From Adiantum capillus-veneris (taxonomy: Eukaryota > Streptophyta > Polypodiopsida > Polypodiales > Pteridaceae): 64,000 nucleotides of DNA. The DNA lies in assembly GCA_014529385.2 (NCBI GenBank), contig CM043960.1, positions 37,648,781 through 37,712,780 of the forward strand. The letters are read 5' to 3'. How positions within the stretch are numbered: the stretch's first letter is position 1; each line of letters opens with the position of its first letter. Shown piece after piece: positions 22,666 through 33,900 of the stretch. Made by a program: the position numbers and the translations under genes. The notes beneath the pieces are model-generated. The model did not search any database, was not told the origin of the DNA, and saw only the letters and a program-made list of their open reading frames with translations.

Positions 22666-24625
22666 TCAAATTATCATACTCTTTCTTTGGTCCACTTCTT
22701 TTGGAACCATGGTTGATATTTGTGAATAGAGCTCCTTCTCTCTATTCAAAACATGACCTCCTTCAAGATATATCCACCATGGACAATTGTCAAGCTCCCA
22801 TCGTGTACATTGATGCATAGCACGTGGATATGTCCTCATCTCTATCTTCACCTCTTCATAGAAGTCAAATAGGGAGAGATCAAGAGGCACAATTACCCCC
22901 CCCGGCACATCCATAAAATCGACTCGCACCTCCTTAGCTTTATGGTATATCTTCTCAAGCACAGCTCCTCTTCTAAGCCAACTTTAAGAAGAAAACATAA
23001 ATTCATGTATTATTTTTGTTAGCCTATAAACCATGCAATGTATACAATCATCAAAAATGTTAGGAACGCACTGTCTATAAAGGTGATCCCCTCATGCAAG
23101 GCCATACATAGATTTTGTTGCTTTGTTTGCCTCCAACAAAGTCAACCAAAAGATTTTTGACTCCATTTGAACATCACATAAAGCCAATAAATTCAAGTTC
23201 TCAAGCGTTGTAAAACTTTCGGGCCCCCACTTGAGAGACCATACTTTTGACATCCAAGTATCTCCATGCTTGGGATCGACAATATTAAGGATCTATAATT
23301 AACTTAGTGAAGTCAATAATTTATCTAAGCAAAGTAAATACAAACACATAGTTGTTCATTGAGAAAGACTCACCTTTCCAATCCTATCACCATATCTTGA
23401 AGCCAACTTTTCATTCTCCTTCTCTTCAAACAATCGAAGCTCTTCATCTGACATTTTTAGTCTTGCCTCTTCAACCTTCTTGTTTAGTGCTTTACTTATT
23501 TGCACCTAGAAAAACAAGGGAAGGAGTCAAATCCATTGTGACAAGCATAGCAATACTAAGTTCATGTTAGAGATATATGCTACTTAAAACTTACATTAAA
23601 AACTAGCTTTCCGAGATATCTACGTGTAAGAGGATACCAGGGCTCAACACCCTTAGTACTCTTCTTTCTGATACGTGCAATCAACATTCTATCTCTCTCA
23701 GGTAGGTCTTTAAGGTACTCCCCATGATCAGCAGAACAAATATTTGCACAATTTACTAGTTCATCCCTCAATGTTGTGGTCACCAAAGCATGTGTATTCA
23801 AACTACATGTTCAAAAGCAAGATAAATTCACATAAACATAAGAAAACTTGAGAACTATCATAACCAAAAAGATAAGGAAGGAGACTCACTAGTTCATCCT
23901 CTGTAAACTTGTAAGAAGGGCAATCTCACTAAGCCTGGTAGGGTCAATAATAGTACAAAGTACACGAAAATGCTTCACTTTTGTTTCTTTGAAGCATTCT
24001 TTAATAGCAGATGTCCATGCCACGGTATGATGGTTGCCTTCCCAAACATAGAATATGTGACCCATTAGTTCCTGAAGTTCAAGTTTCAGAATGAGATCAG
24101 CTTCAAACTCTTTGTTAACCTCATGCCAAATAGGATCCCAATCCCTCTGTATTGCTTCATCCACAACTGAAGCTTCTTTGTCCCTCGTCCAAATGGAAAC
24201 AATAAATGCTCCTTTCTCTGCCACATAACCCTCTCTAGCAAATGCTATTTTCAAGCCCGAAAGATCATCACGAAGACCCCTAACCCTTGCATAAGGAATT
24301 AGTCTACAAAGAGGAATGGGTGGACAATGATGACAGCTAAACATCCTTGTTTTCTGAAGAATGTCCTCTCCCATGTCCATGTAAATCTTGTTCTCTTCAT
24401 TGATGGCTCTACAGATGGTACCTCTCGCCTAACAACATAAGGGACAATCATCATACTTGCCTCTTGTTGAGCAACCCCTGAAGCATCCAGATTTTGGCTC
24501 TCAACCTCTTCCTCAACATCATTTTGCTCCAGCAATGGAGTGTCCACCACTCTGCTTATGTCATCTTGACTCTCTTGTTGCATTGAGTCTACATTAACTT
24601 GAGATGATCCTCTGGTTTGCCTCAA
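22666..24625 (-). pseudogene. Multi-exon MULE cargo gene with ParB/Srx-like domain
   Basis: Four exons join in phase with canonical borders: about 24420-23890 (donor GTGAGT), 23802-23595 (acceptor TAG, donor GTAAGT), 23505-23374 (acceptor TCTAG, donor GTGAGT) and 23292 onward (acceptor TATAG). The predicted protein has IPLCRLIPYARVRGLRDD, GLKIAFAREGYV, FIVSIW, then FYVWEGNHHTVAWTSAI and KHFRVLCTIIDPTRLSEIALL. This order (IPL-L-P, EGY, VS, then a GNHR-like loop with A, then V-V-I) matches the ParB N-terminal fold, with H for R in GNHH. A charged helical section (KKVEEARLKMSDEELRLFEE) and an unrecognised C-terminal part follow. Small frameshifts near 24420 and 23110 suggest it is no longer intact. 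The start is not certain; a serine/acidic N-terminal stretch extends to about 24625. The function inside the MULE is unknown. Confidence 0.6.
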
Positions 24626-24699
24626 TAGCTTACGACCTGAAGAACTGCAAAGAGAAACAAATAAAAAAGTATCCCAAATTTATAAAAAAAACAAATTGG

Positions 24700-24756
24700 A
24701 AAAAACACCCCAAAAGCAGGCCGCATCGGCGCGGCCTACTTTTGAGGTGTTTTTTT
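24700..24756. repeat. GC-rich hairpin, copy 1
   Basis: The arms AAAACACCCCAAAAG and CTTTTGAGGTGTTTT flank a core with GGCCGC and GCGGCC. The 57-bp inverted repeat lies just upstream of the ParB-like gene. Confidence 0.85.
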
Positions 24757-25282
24757 GCAATTTGCATGCCATTTATACTCGCAACTTAAATTGTCCAAAT
24801 GCAATCCTTTTCTAATTTTCACCACTAATTACCATTATTACCATTATAACCTGATCATACATTTAATTACAGTACTGTGCAAGCTATATAGGTACAAGCT
24901 TGGCTAGAAGATTGCGACCTGCAATGAGCTACGTCTCATCATTAATAAGTATTTCATTAATAAACCATTATCAGCAGCAGCAGCGAAGCTTTAATCAACT
25001 CAACAACATAATTAATTAAAGGAGAGGCCAGCAATTGTAAATTGCTAGACAAAACAGCAAATTTGGCAAGCTGTAGACATTCGGGCAGCAGCAGGATTCG
25101 AAAGAGAGAACTGTGCATAGCATTGGAAAAGCCAAAGGGCTTGTGAGCGGGCAAAGTCGAGCATAGGAGCAATTGAAGCAGCTGAACCGAAAGCTTTGCA
25201 TAGCAAGTCGACAGCACGTCGACATCGAGGAGAGGCAAAAAATCGGGGCAGCAGAGGTTGAACGAGAGCTACCATCACACTC

Positions 25283-25285
<3 letters not shown>

Positions 25286-25313
<28 letters not shown>
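25286..25313. repeat. Homopolymer run of 28 C
   Basis: An unbroken C tract in otherwise AT-rich DNA. Exact length may be affected by sequencing or assembly. Confidence 0.9.
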
Positions 25314-25542
25314 GCAATTGTAAATTGCTAGACAAAACAACAAATTTGACGAGCTGTAGACATTCGGGCAGCAGCAAGATTCAGGCAGCAGTCACAAAAT
25401 TTGGCATGGGCACCAATCAACATCCCCTGTAGATATTGTTGGGCCACAATTCTATGCCATGTTTGAGTATCCAAAGATCAGGTTGCCATCATCCCTCAGA
25501 CACAAAGAATGATTCACATACACAGAGAATGAAGACAATTTG

Positions 25543-25600
25543 AAAAAAACACCCCAAAAGCAGGCCGCACCGGCACGCCCTCCTTTTGGGATGTTTTTTT
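25543..25600. repeat. GC-rich hairpin, copy 2
   Basis: It has the same arms (AACACCCCAAAAGCAGG and CCTTTTGGGATGTTTT) and GC core as copy 1, with small changes. Confidence 0.85.
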
Positions 25601-25688
25601 GCATTTTGTTTGTAAACACACACACACACACACACATTTTGCAGGCCTTCAACACACATTCTGGCATCAGTTCGTTAGTTCACAAAAA

Positions 25689-26195
25689 CCATACACATGA
25701 TGGTAACTGTTGGCAACATACACATGATGGTAATTGTTGGCAACATACACATGGTCTTGTATGTGATGAGGCCTATGCTCTTATTGCCAAGATGAGCTCC
25801 ATCAGGTCCTTAGCTTCCATCCAAAATTGGAAAATGTGGACAATGGATGGCAATAATGCCTTTCCTTAATGGCGGACTTGAGGAAGAGGTTTTTAGTGTT
25901 CGACAAGGTTAACAAAAAAATTGATGCTTAGTGCCTATTATATTACTCTAGAAGGAGCAAGTAGCGAAAGAAGCCATAGTTCTAGCTACACTTTACGATG
26001 ACAATACCTAGAGAAGACCATATTCAGCTCCTCCATAAGTATAACTTACTTGTAGATCAATGCAAATATTGGAATGGAACAATACAAGACCATGATGGTA
26101 ACTGTTGGCAACATACACATGCTGGCAACATACACATGATGGTAACTGTTGGCAACACACACATGCTGGGTACTATTGGCAACATACACACATGA
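25689..26195. repeat. Minisatellite, about 27-bp unit, in two clusters
   Basis: CATACACATGATGGTAACTG-TTGGCAA units occur two to three times at 25689-25752 and again, partly shortened (CATACACATGCTGGCAA), at about 26090-26195. A single further remnant lies near 26475. Confidence 0.8.
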
Positions 26196-26650
26196 TATAT
26201 GAACCAAATTACGTGACTCATAAGAAGCGCTGATGAAATGCATAAAAAATTGTACATTGGTGCTCCCACCTGCAGACAAACAAAGCTTTTGCCCTGGCCA
26301 TGAATTTGTGCTTGCAAAATATGAAGAGACATCGTCATCAATCCAACAACAGAGAGAACAACCAGAAAAGGGCCAAAAAATGGATGGCAGAGGACATGCC
26401 AAGCCAAGAAACACGACATCATATCTATTAGATCTGCCATTAACGTCCTCCCACAGTAGCCGATTCATATATCATGCTGGGTACTATTGGCAAAGCAATC
26501 CACACTAGGCAATGTATGTAAAGCAAAAACTGCGACGCAAACATACATTACAGTAGAAGCGCAGGCTGAAATTGACAAAAGCGCATCATAGTAGAAGCGT
26601 AGGCTGAAATTGACAAAATGCACGCTGAAATCGACTTGGATTTTTTTTCC

Positions 26651-26708
26651 AAAAAACACCACAAAAGGAGGGCGCGTCGGCGCGGCCTGCGTTTGATGAG
26701 TTTTTTTT
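26651..26708. repeat. GC-rich hairpin, copy 3
   Basis: A diverged copy: AAAAAACACCACAAAAGGAG, core CGTCGGCGCGGCC, then GTTTGATGAGTTTTTTTT. It lies nearest the transposase gene. Confidence 0.8.
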
Positions 26709-26834
26709 AAGCAGAGCGCAACTATTTCAACCATGGAGAAGAGAATGTGCCTCTGAACAATTTTTTTCGATTTGTTCATCTTCGCTCTGTTCTTCACCTT
26801 CGACTCAGAAAAGCCCCAAATTTTGAGAACTTTT

Positions 26835-27179
<345 letters not shown>

Positions 27180-27356
27180 GAGAGTGTGAGACAGAGAGAT
27201 CTAGTTATTTTTATGATGGCAAAAATTTAACGCATTGGATTTTTAAAATTATGTGATCATAAAATAGAGGTACACTTATGACGGTTTCACTAGATTTTTG
27301 TGCCAAAATTTTTTTGCAGAAAAAAGGAATTCTAGATTAATAGAAATTCCCTTCAG

Positions 27357-30300
27357 TTGGTTCAACTCAGAGTTTCTACAATCAGTCCTTGCTTTAACGC
27401 CCTGTTTTTACAATCGTCCTTTCTTCAATCATCCATGAGTAGATTCATGACCATATATGGTCCTTCTCCACGACAGAAATTAAGTGTTAAGTTTCAGAGT
27501 GGGTTTGTGGAAATCAAGCTAATTCTTCTTGAGGAGTATTTTGACTTAGCAGGGGTGCCTTTGTCACTTAAGCCTTTGTCACTCAGCCATAAACAGTTAA
27601 AGTTTGAGCCTGTTCTACTCTCCACTGGTGAAGAAGGATTTCTTCTTGATGGAGAAATACGTCAATTCTATAAGATTTTTATTGATATTGTTGTACATGA
27701 GACTCCTACTTCTGTTGAGTTCATTCCTAATGAAACACCAAAAACTCACAGTGTCATTGATATGATTAGAGAGCTGCCCTTAAATAGTAGCTTGCATGTT
27801 GCTATGCAAAGTGCTACAGAGATTGTTAAAGCTGAAGAACTACCAAAAGTTTACGATGGGTACATTGCATTTGAGCTCCCTCCTTGTGAAGAGAAGTCAA
27901 CAATGCATGGCATGGAGCAAAAGTATGATGGTCACTCTTGGATGGAGTACATCACATGCAAGTCGGATTGTTTTGATGGTGTTGTGCACTTGAGTCGTTG
28001 TCCTGGACACCTTCGGTGTGTCAATATTGATTGTCCTCACTACTCAAGACTACATTTTCAAAATGAAACACACTGGAAAGGAAGAATGAAAAAAAGTTGT
28101 CCTGTTGGTTTTGTAGGGCTTCAACATGGTAATATAGTTTTCAAGCACTGCTCACAAATGCCTTAGTGTGTTGATTTGTGTCATGCAATAATTTACTACT
28201 GTGTGCCTAGGATCATTTCAACACTACAAGATGTGCGATTCATCTGGGTAATCATAAGCACCCTTATGAAGAGGGTGTGAGCAGAGCCATCGAAAAACAA
28301 ATAGAGGAGAAGGTTGCAACACGTGCAAAGCTAAATCCTTTCACTACTCCAAAACAACTTGAGGGTGCCGTTACTCAAGATCTTATTATGGACATGCTAA
28401 TGAAAGACAATCAAGTGGGGAACTCAGAGATTGGTGAGGATGAACTTGCCCACATTCTTGAGTATGCCACTCCTCTCTCAAATAAAAGGAGGATAGGAAG
28501 ATGTTTAGAGTATGCAAAAAGAGAGAAGAATATCACTGCAACGGGCCTTGAAGCTGTGTTGGACTTGAAGAATCGTTGCCGCTACCCTTTCATACACAGT
28601 GTGCTGTTCCCAGGGCAGTTGAGTGATAGACATCAGCCACATGTTTTTAAAGTGTCAATTAGGGGACCTGGTAGTGGACTTGATTTGATTAATAGAATGA
28701 GACCTGGTGGAAACTTGCAAGAAATGTGGGTTCATTTTGATCACATACATAGAGTTTTTGGTTGGCCCACAATGTCTGCACATGTATATGACCCTTATGT
28801 GCATTCTCTTTTAACTATTGCTAGATGTGAGTTCAAGGTCGAGGATCGCTTTGCTCAGATTGAGTTTTGGAAAAAGTTGAATTCTGTGGTTCATGAAAAT
28901 GGCTTTGAAAAGCCAGAGTTTCGTAGATTCATGGCAGATGAGGCAAATGCAAATTGGCTTGCAGTGGGTGCAGTTTACTTTGGTGGGGCAAAAAAAAAGG
29001 TACCTCAAAAAGAGAGGAGTTGTACTTTCCATTGGGAGCACAGCATCGTTCACCACACACGTAAGTGTATCCGTCCTTCATTTCAAGAGGAGCATAAATC
29101 CTTGTGTCAAAAGTGGAAAAATGCACCATCCGATGTGGCTGCAGACAGCTACAAGAATGAAATTAGAAAATTTTGGCATGCAGGTCATGCAATCAAGGGT
29201 GAGATACCATCATTGGAAACTTGGGTTGCTTGGGGGGATGTGAGAGCATTCCATTGGGGATCTTGGTTTGTGAGTCAAGATGAGTCAGGTATTTTTGTGC
29301 CCACCACTAATCTAGTAGAGGCTAAACATGCAAGTATGCGTGTTGGAGTTGGTTTTAAAAGCCAGATATCCCTTTATGAGGCCACAGGATTTGACATGTC
29401 AATGGCTATTTTGCAAAGTGTAAAGTGTAATGCATTCTTGAAAGGTATTCATGTTGGAACAGGCCCAAGAATACAAGATATGGCAGAGAGATTCAGTAGA
29501 TAAAATACAAGCCAGGCATTGAATAGAAAACTATCAGATCTTGCTCATTTATCTATGGTTGAAATGTGGATTCAGTCTCCGGAGATGCAACATTCTGCAA
29601 TGTGTAAACGGAGTGTGCATGCAAAGCGACCATTGCAGGTTGATCTAAGAGAGATCCTAGAAGAGGATAGTCATAGGCCAGAATTTGTAACTGTTACTGA
29701 GGGTCATAGTTACAAAAATAAACCAGAAGGTGAGAGAAAAGGAGAATATGTGGAGAGGAGGATTCCAAAGACAGTGTGGGCTATCAGAAGAACCGAATCA
29801 GGAAAGAAAATGACTTGTTTTGGACGATTACCAGGGCAAAGTGGAAGATGTGGAGCATACATTAATGCAGGGATAGATAATAGCAAAGATGGAGTACCTG
29901 CACCTTGCTTTTGGGGTTGAAGGAAGTATCCTGGAGGTCTTGTAAGGGGGTTTATTTGGTTTTGTAACTCATCCCCAACACACTCTTGGGAGGTTGATAA
30001 GGACCATGTTGTTGGCTTGATTGGCCCTACTCCAGGAGTGTGGCCAGTGGATGAGGGAACTTTGTTGCAACCACAAGAGAAACAAATCCTTGAGGAAAAT
30101 GGATTTTCACTTGAATCAGGTAAAAGCTCAATCAAATCAACTACAGCAAATGCAACATCGAGCTCTTTGCAAGCGCTTAGTTCTTTTCGGCCAAAATTTA
30201 GAGATGGTAAGCTTGTTAAGTGGAGATCAAATTTGACCAAAGAGTTCCAGGTTAGCATTCAGAAAGGAAGAACCTTGTCTGACCAACTGGTTTGTGAGGC

Positions 30301-30886
30301 CATTGTTTTATGCAATGAGTCTCATATTTTCTACGTAAGTACTGAAGGCTCGCGAGCATTAGGTGTCAACTACTAGGTGACTCTGGGCGAGTTTCCTCGT
30401 TGCACGTGTGAGGGATTTCTGAAAAGAGAAAGCAAGCGCTTGACATACATGCCATGTAAGCACTTGTACTATGTTATTTGCAAATATTGGGATTGGATTC
30501 ATCATCTCACGAGTTCATTCACCAGGCAGCTCTCACAAAAGTCAAATTATTTCAGGTTCTTAGTGGCAGACGCGGCAATGCCACAATTTGACAATCATGT
30601 GTGTGAGCATTAAAGGCAGCTGATTTTTTTTTGTCTTTTTGAGATGCAAATCTTAGATAAACAAAAAGAGAAGCATGTTGAGAAACAAAGAATTGATGTT
30701 GAAAGCCAAAAGTCCTTTGATATTTCTCATCATATGGAGGACTTGGAAGCAGAGGATTGCATTCAAGGTTTGAATTTCAAGATCCACGTCTATTTTGATT
30801 CTTTAGTGAATATTTTAATAGTGTTTATATACACACACATGCACAAATATACCTACTTACTTGCAGACGTATACATAGATATATAA
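27357..30886 (+). pseudogene. MULE transposase (Zn domain, DDE core, SWIM finger), disrupted
   Basis: The likely first Met in the long frame is at 27435 (MSRFMTIYG). 27357-28166 encodes about 240 residues ending in a cysteine/histidine-rich section (CKSDCFDG, RCPGHLRCVNIDCPHY), like the GCM/WRKY-type zinc domains of MULE transposases. A frameshift near 28208 leads to HLGNHKHPYEEG and the 28277-29503 block: catalytic-core text FRRFMADEANANWLAVGAVYFGG, then SCTFHWEHSI, and TTNLVEAKHASM. The same frame continues through stops at 29501, 29918 and 30374 to a SWIM zinc finger, CTCEGFLKRE...MPCKHLYYV (CxC...CxH), at about 30400-30470. A lysine-rich tail ends at a possible donor CAAG|GTTTGA near 30768. 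Several stops mean no functional protein is made. It would act in the nucleus on the TIRs. Confidence 0.85.
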
Positions 30887-30909
30887 ATGTCTGTTTATGC
30901 ATGTAAGTA

Positions 30910-30988
<79 letters not shown>

Positions 30989-31090
30989 TGTTTCTGCATA
31001 CATTGCTCTATGTGTGTATGTCACTCGAGTATCCAAGTTATGTCTTTGCACACATTCACAGAGACTCTCTCTCTCTCTCTCTCTCTCCCT
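30910..31090. repeat. (TA)n and (CT)n runs, probable intron
   Basis: TA repeat 30910-30987 and CT repeat 31066-31087 lie between the end of the transposase frame and the methyltransferase-like exons. Confidence 0.9.
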
Positions 31091-31129
31091 CCATTCTCTT
31101 ATTTGTATGTGTTTTGAGAAGAAAACATA

Positions 31130-32371
31130 TTGATATCATGCTCTTGTGATCCTGAAGGAAATACTCTAAAAGGTCAAAAGAGACTTTCCAAAAGGACTAC
31201 ACAATTTATTTATCTTGCAGCGCATTCTTTGGGATACATGCCTCATGTTGAGAATCCCAAAAGCATTGTAGTGGTTGGTGATTACATCACCATTGGGAAG
31301 GATTTTACAGGAGGAAGAAAAAATGATACCTTCTATAGTGTGCACGAGTTCATCAAGCAAAATAAGCCTTCAGGGGTTAATTACACAAAGAGGGGAAAGG
31401 CTGTGGATTAAGCAGCTGACCTCATTTTTCTTGACTTTCCATTTAGAGGCACTCAAGGTGGTGACGATCCTTGTCCCACCTAGGATTTTGTTTCTGAGGA
31501 CCATGTGCGCTATGGAATTGCTTTGGCAACATCTACTTTGTCAGACTTGGGATGGTTATTGGTGATGGCCTCTATGGTAGGTATTTGTTAAAGTTAATAG
31601 TTGTTAATATTTATGTTTATTTTGTATGCTTCTACTTATTGAAACTTTTCTAAGATGGTGCAATTATATTATAGGTGATTTCACAATTGGGTGGATTGAG
31701 CGCTATGTTCGCGTTTACGATTTGGAGATAGTGAGACGAGTGGTTGTCATTCACCATTCTACATATGGATTCAAAGAGATTGGTGGTATTCGCATCGATG
31801 TGAGTATAGTGATGATTATATTCTATTCAAATGCTCAAAACTACATGTGCTCTTGAATTAAGGTTTAATTGGATATTATTATCTTTTGTTGCTAGTGTTC
31901 TACGTCAATGATTTTTATGGTTCGACGTCGAGCTACGGATCCTCCTATTTTCACTGCAGAGAGTACACCTCTCTTTGAGTCCTTCGGCATGCATCCTTTA
32001 GATACCCTTTCCTACCATTATCTTCCGGATGACTTGCGTGCTTTGGACCTTGTCGGGCAACAGTGGCGTGGGGACTAGAGAGGAGTCATACATTTTTAGC
32101 ATGCTTTGTACACATGTACTGTCATCGAGGTGGTGTGTGCATTGAGATGGGTTGTGGTACTACGCCTATTCTTAAGACATGCATGCACACTGGTAGAGTA
32201 TGTGCATCTATCAATGTGGATACATTTTTTATGACCACGTATGTAGAGCCTCTCCTTTTGGCTTACATGCAATAGGGCAGCCATGATGATGTTAGTAGGC
32301 CACATGCAGATGATGAGGTGGATCCACTTCAGGTTTCAATCCGTATGACTAGTGAGGCCCTTGTCCCTTGA
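31130..32371 (+). pseudogene. MULE cargo gene resembling a beta-class DNA amino-methyltransferase
   Basis: Three exons join in phase: about 31130-31580 (donor GTATTT), 31675-31799 (acceptor TATAG, donor GTGAGT) and 31896 onward (acceptor GCTAG). They encode AADLIFLDFPFRG (position of motif IV, DPPY, here DFPF), then LATSTLSDLGWLLVMASM, IGWIERYVRVYDLEIVRRVVVIHH and STSMIFMVRRRA, strand patterns expected after motif IV. After a frameshift near 32070 comes QWRG and then CHRGGVCIEMGCGTTPILKTC with GRVCASINVD, matching motif I (DPFxGSGTT) and the GRxxIGIExD strand. Motif IV before motif I is the beta-class order (CcrM-like). In-frame stops at 31409, about 31481 and 32273 show decay. The DPPY and DPF motifs are both degraded, so activity is unlikely in this copy. 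The assignment is by motif order only. Confidence 0.55.
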
Positions 32372-32958
32372 GACTAATACTATTATGGACTTCTTTCAAG
32401 TGTGGTTTGTTTTTATGTGATGTTTGGTTTATATTGCCATGTTTGATTATGCCCTTGTTTTGTCGCAGATTGACATTTATGTAAAACTCATGGGTTTTGG
32501 AACATAGTTTACTTCGGAAATGTTATGTTCTTGGATGTTATGTTGTTCATATGTTAATCTTATCCCTTTGTATGAATTTTTTGGTATAGAAATTTATTGC
32601 CTGCTCTAGATAAATAGTAGTATTCCAATATATGCTTATGTGCTGTTTGGCTTGTATTGCCATATTTGGATATGTTTTTGTTCTATCATGGTTGGTGACA
32701 ATATATGGATTACTCACGATTTAGGAAACACATTTTACATTGGAAATGTTATGTATTAGATGTTATATTTGAATATGTTAATCTTTTTCCTTTGTATGGA
32801 TTTCTTTATATGTATTAAGATCTCGTTTGTTCCTTCCATGCAAAGTCAATTGCCCGTGTATGCCGAAGCAATGGCAAAGAGCATGTCTAGAGACAAACGA
32901 TTCGACATGGAACGAGAAGAGCATCGCTGCATTCAAAACCTTTACATTGATGATGAAT
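32372..32958. other. MULE sequence between cargo gene and right TIR
   Basis: No gene is seen. Two loosely similar segments (around 32405 and 32640, TGTTTGGYTTRTATTGCCAT) suggest an old local duplication. Confidence 0.5.
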
Positions 32959-33447
32959 GTGAATCATTGTAAATTATTGTTACATTTTGTTTCATTGATC
33001 GTACATGAAATCCTTATTTTTAGCTATAATCTGTTATGTCTTTTTGATAACAAAAATTTAGTATCCAAGAGTCTTCCATTTAAATGTGTATTGTTATTGT
33101 TGCAGTTTAGCATTCTCTCTCTCTCACTCTCTCTCTCTCTCTCAAGACATGAGATTAGGGTGTATATAAATAAACAATTGATTTAGGCATTCCATTTGTA
33201 TTGATCAATGCAACATGTATCCTCTTGTAGGTAAAGTTTTCTATGTCCTTTTCAAGCACCAAAATCCATTCTTGTCAATATGTATTCAAGAACGTGATCT
33301 AATTTATAGCTTTGTAGTTTTCATGGATAACTGCATACAAGACCACCTTGTCTAATAGGAGTACCCTTCTATGGAGTACCCTTCCGCCAAGACCTGCTCG
33401 GAAACTAGGATCGCTCGGAAAACATCACTCCGAGAACGGTAACACTC
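32959..33447 (-). repeat. Right terminal inverted repeat of the MULE
   Basis: Reverse complement of the left TIR, ending GTAACACTC. It contains a CT-rich interruption (33113-33143) where the left TIR has a short GA run. Confidence 0.92.
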
Positions 33448-33456
33448 AATCGTAGT

Positions 33457-33880
33457 GACATAAGCTGCACATAAGTACTCATAGATTTCAGTTTTGGACA
33501 CTTTTAGAATTTGGCTCTGTCTTTATATGCATTTTTCAAAGATGGGTTTATAGCTAGGGTTTTGAGTGTAGAGGCTTTGGGTCAAGTGCATCCTAGTGAG
33601 GGGATGGCGTTCCTTAAGTTTCATGCCATTCTAGCATGGTTTGATGGGTTTTCTTCCGTTTGTGTATATGTGGGCTAGGTGGTGTAGTTGAGAGTAGTGA
33701 GACTCTAGATTGTAGTTTAGTTGGCCTTCCAGAGTGTTGTATGTGTAGTATGGTCTCAGCCTGACAAGCTAAAGAGATTTCCTCCGTGTGCCTATCGTCA
33801 TCTGTGTCCTCAATTGACATTAAGTTGCTCTAGGTTGTGTTGCATGCACTTTATGGGTGGTGTGATTCGCTCCCGCAACA
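33457..33880 (+). repeat. 5' LTR of G1, right part (after the MULE)
   Basis: It aligns with 58164-58589 of the 3' LTR and ends GATTCGCTCCCGCAACA immediately before the PBS. Confidence 0.92.
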
Positions 33881-33881
33881 T

Positions 33882-33900
33882 TGGTGCCGCTACCGGGGAT
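33882..33900 (+). other. Primer-binding site of gypsy G1
   Basis: TGGTGCCGCTACCGGGGAT directly follows the LTR. It differs by little from the TGGCGCCGTTGCCGGGGA site typical of plant Tat/Athila gypsy elements. Confidence 0.85.

Noticed and set aside
25045-25377. Minus-strand frame with a poly-glycine stretch
   Set aside because: The glycines come from the run of 28 C; there is no conserved domain around it.
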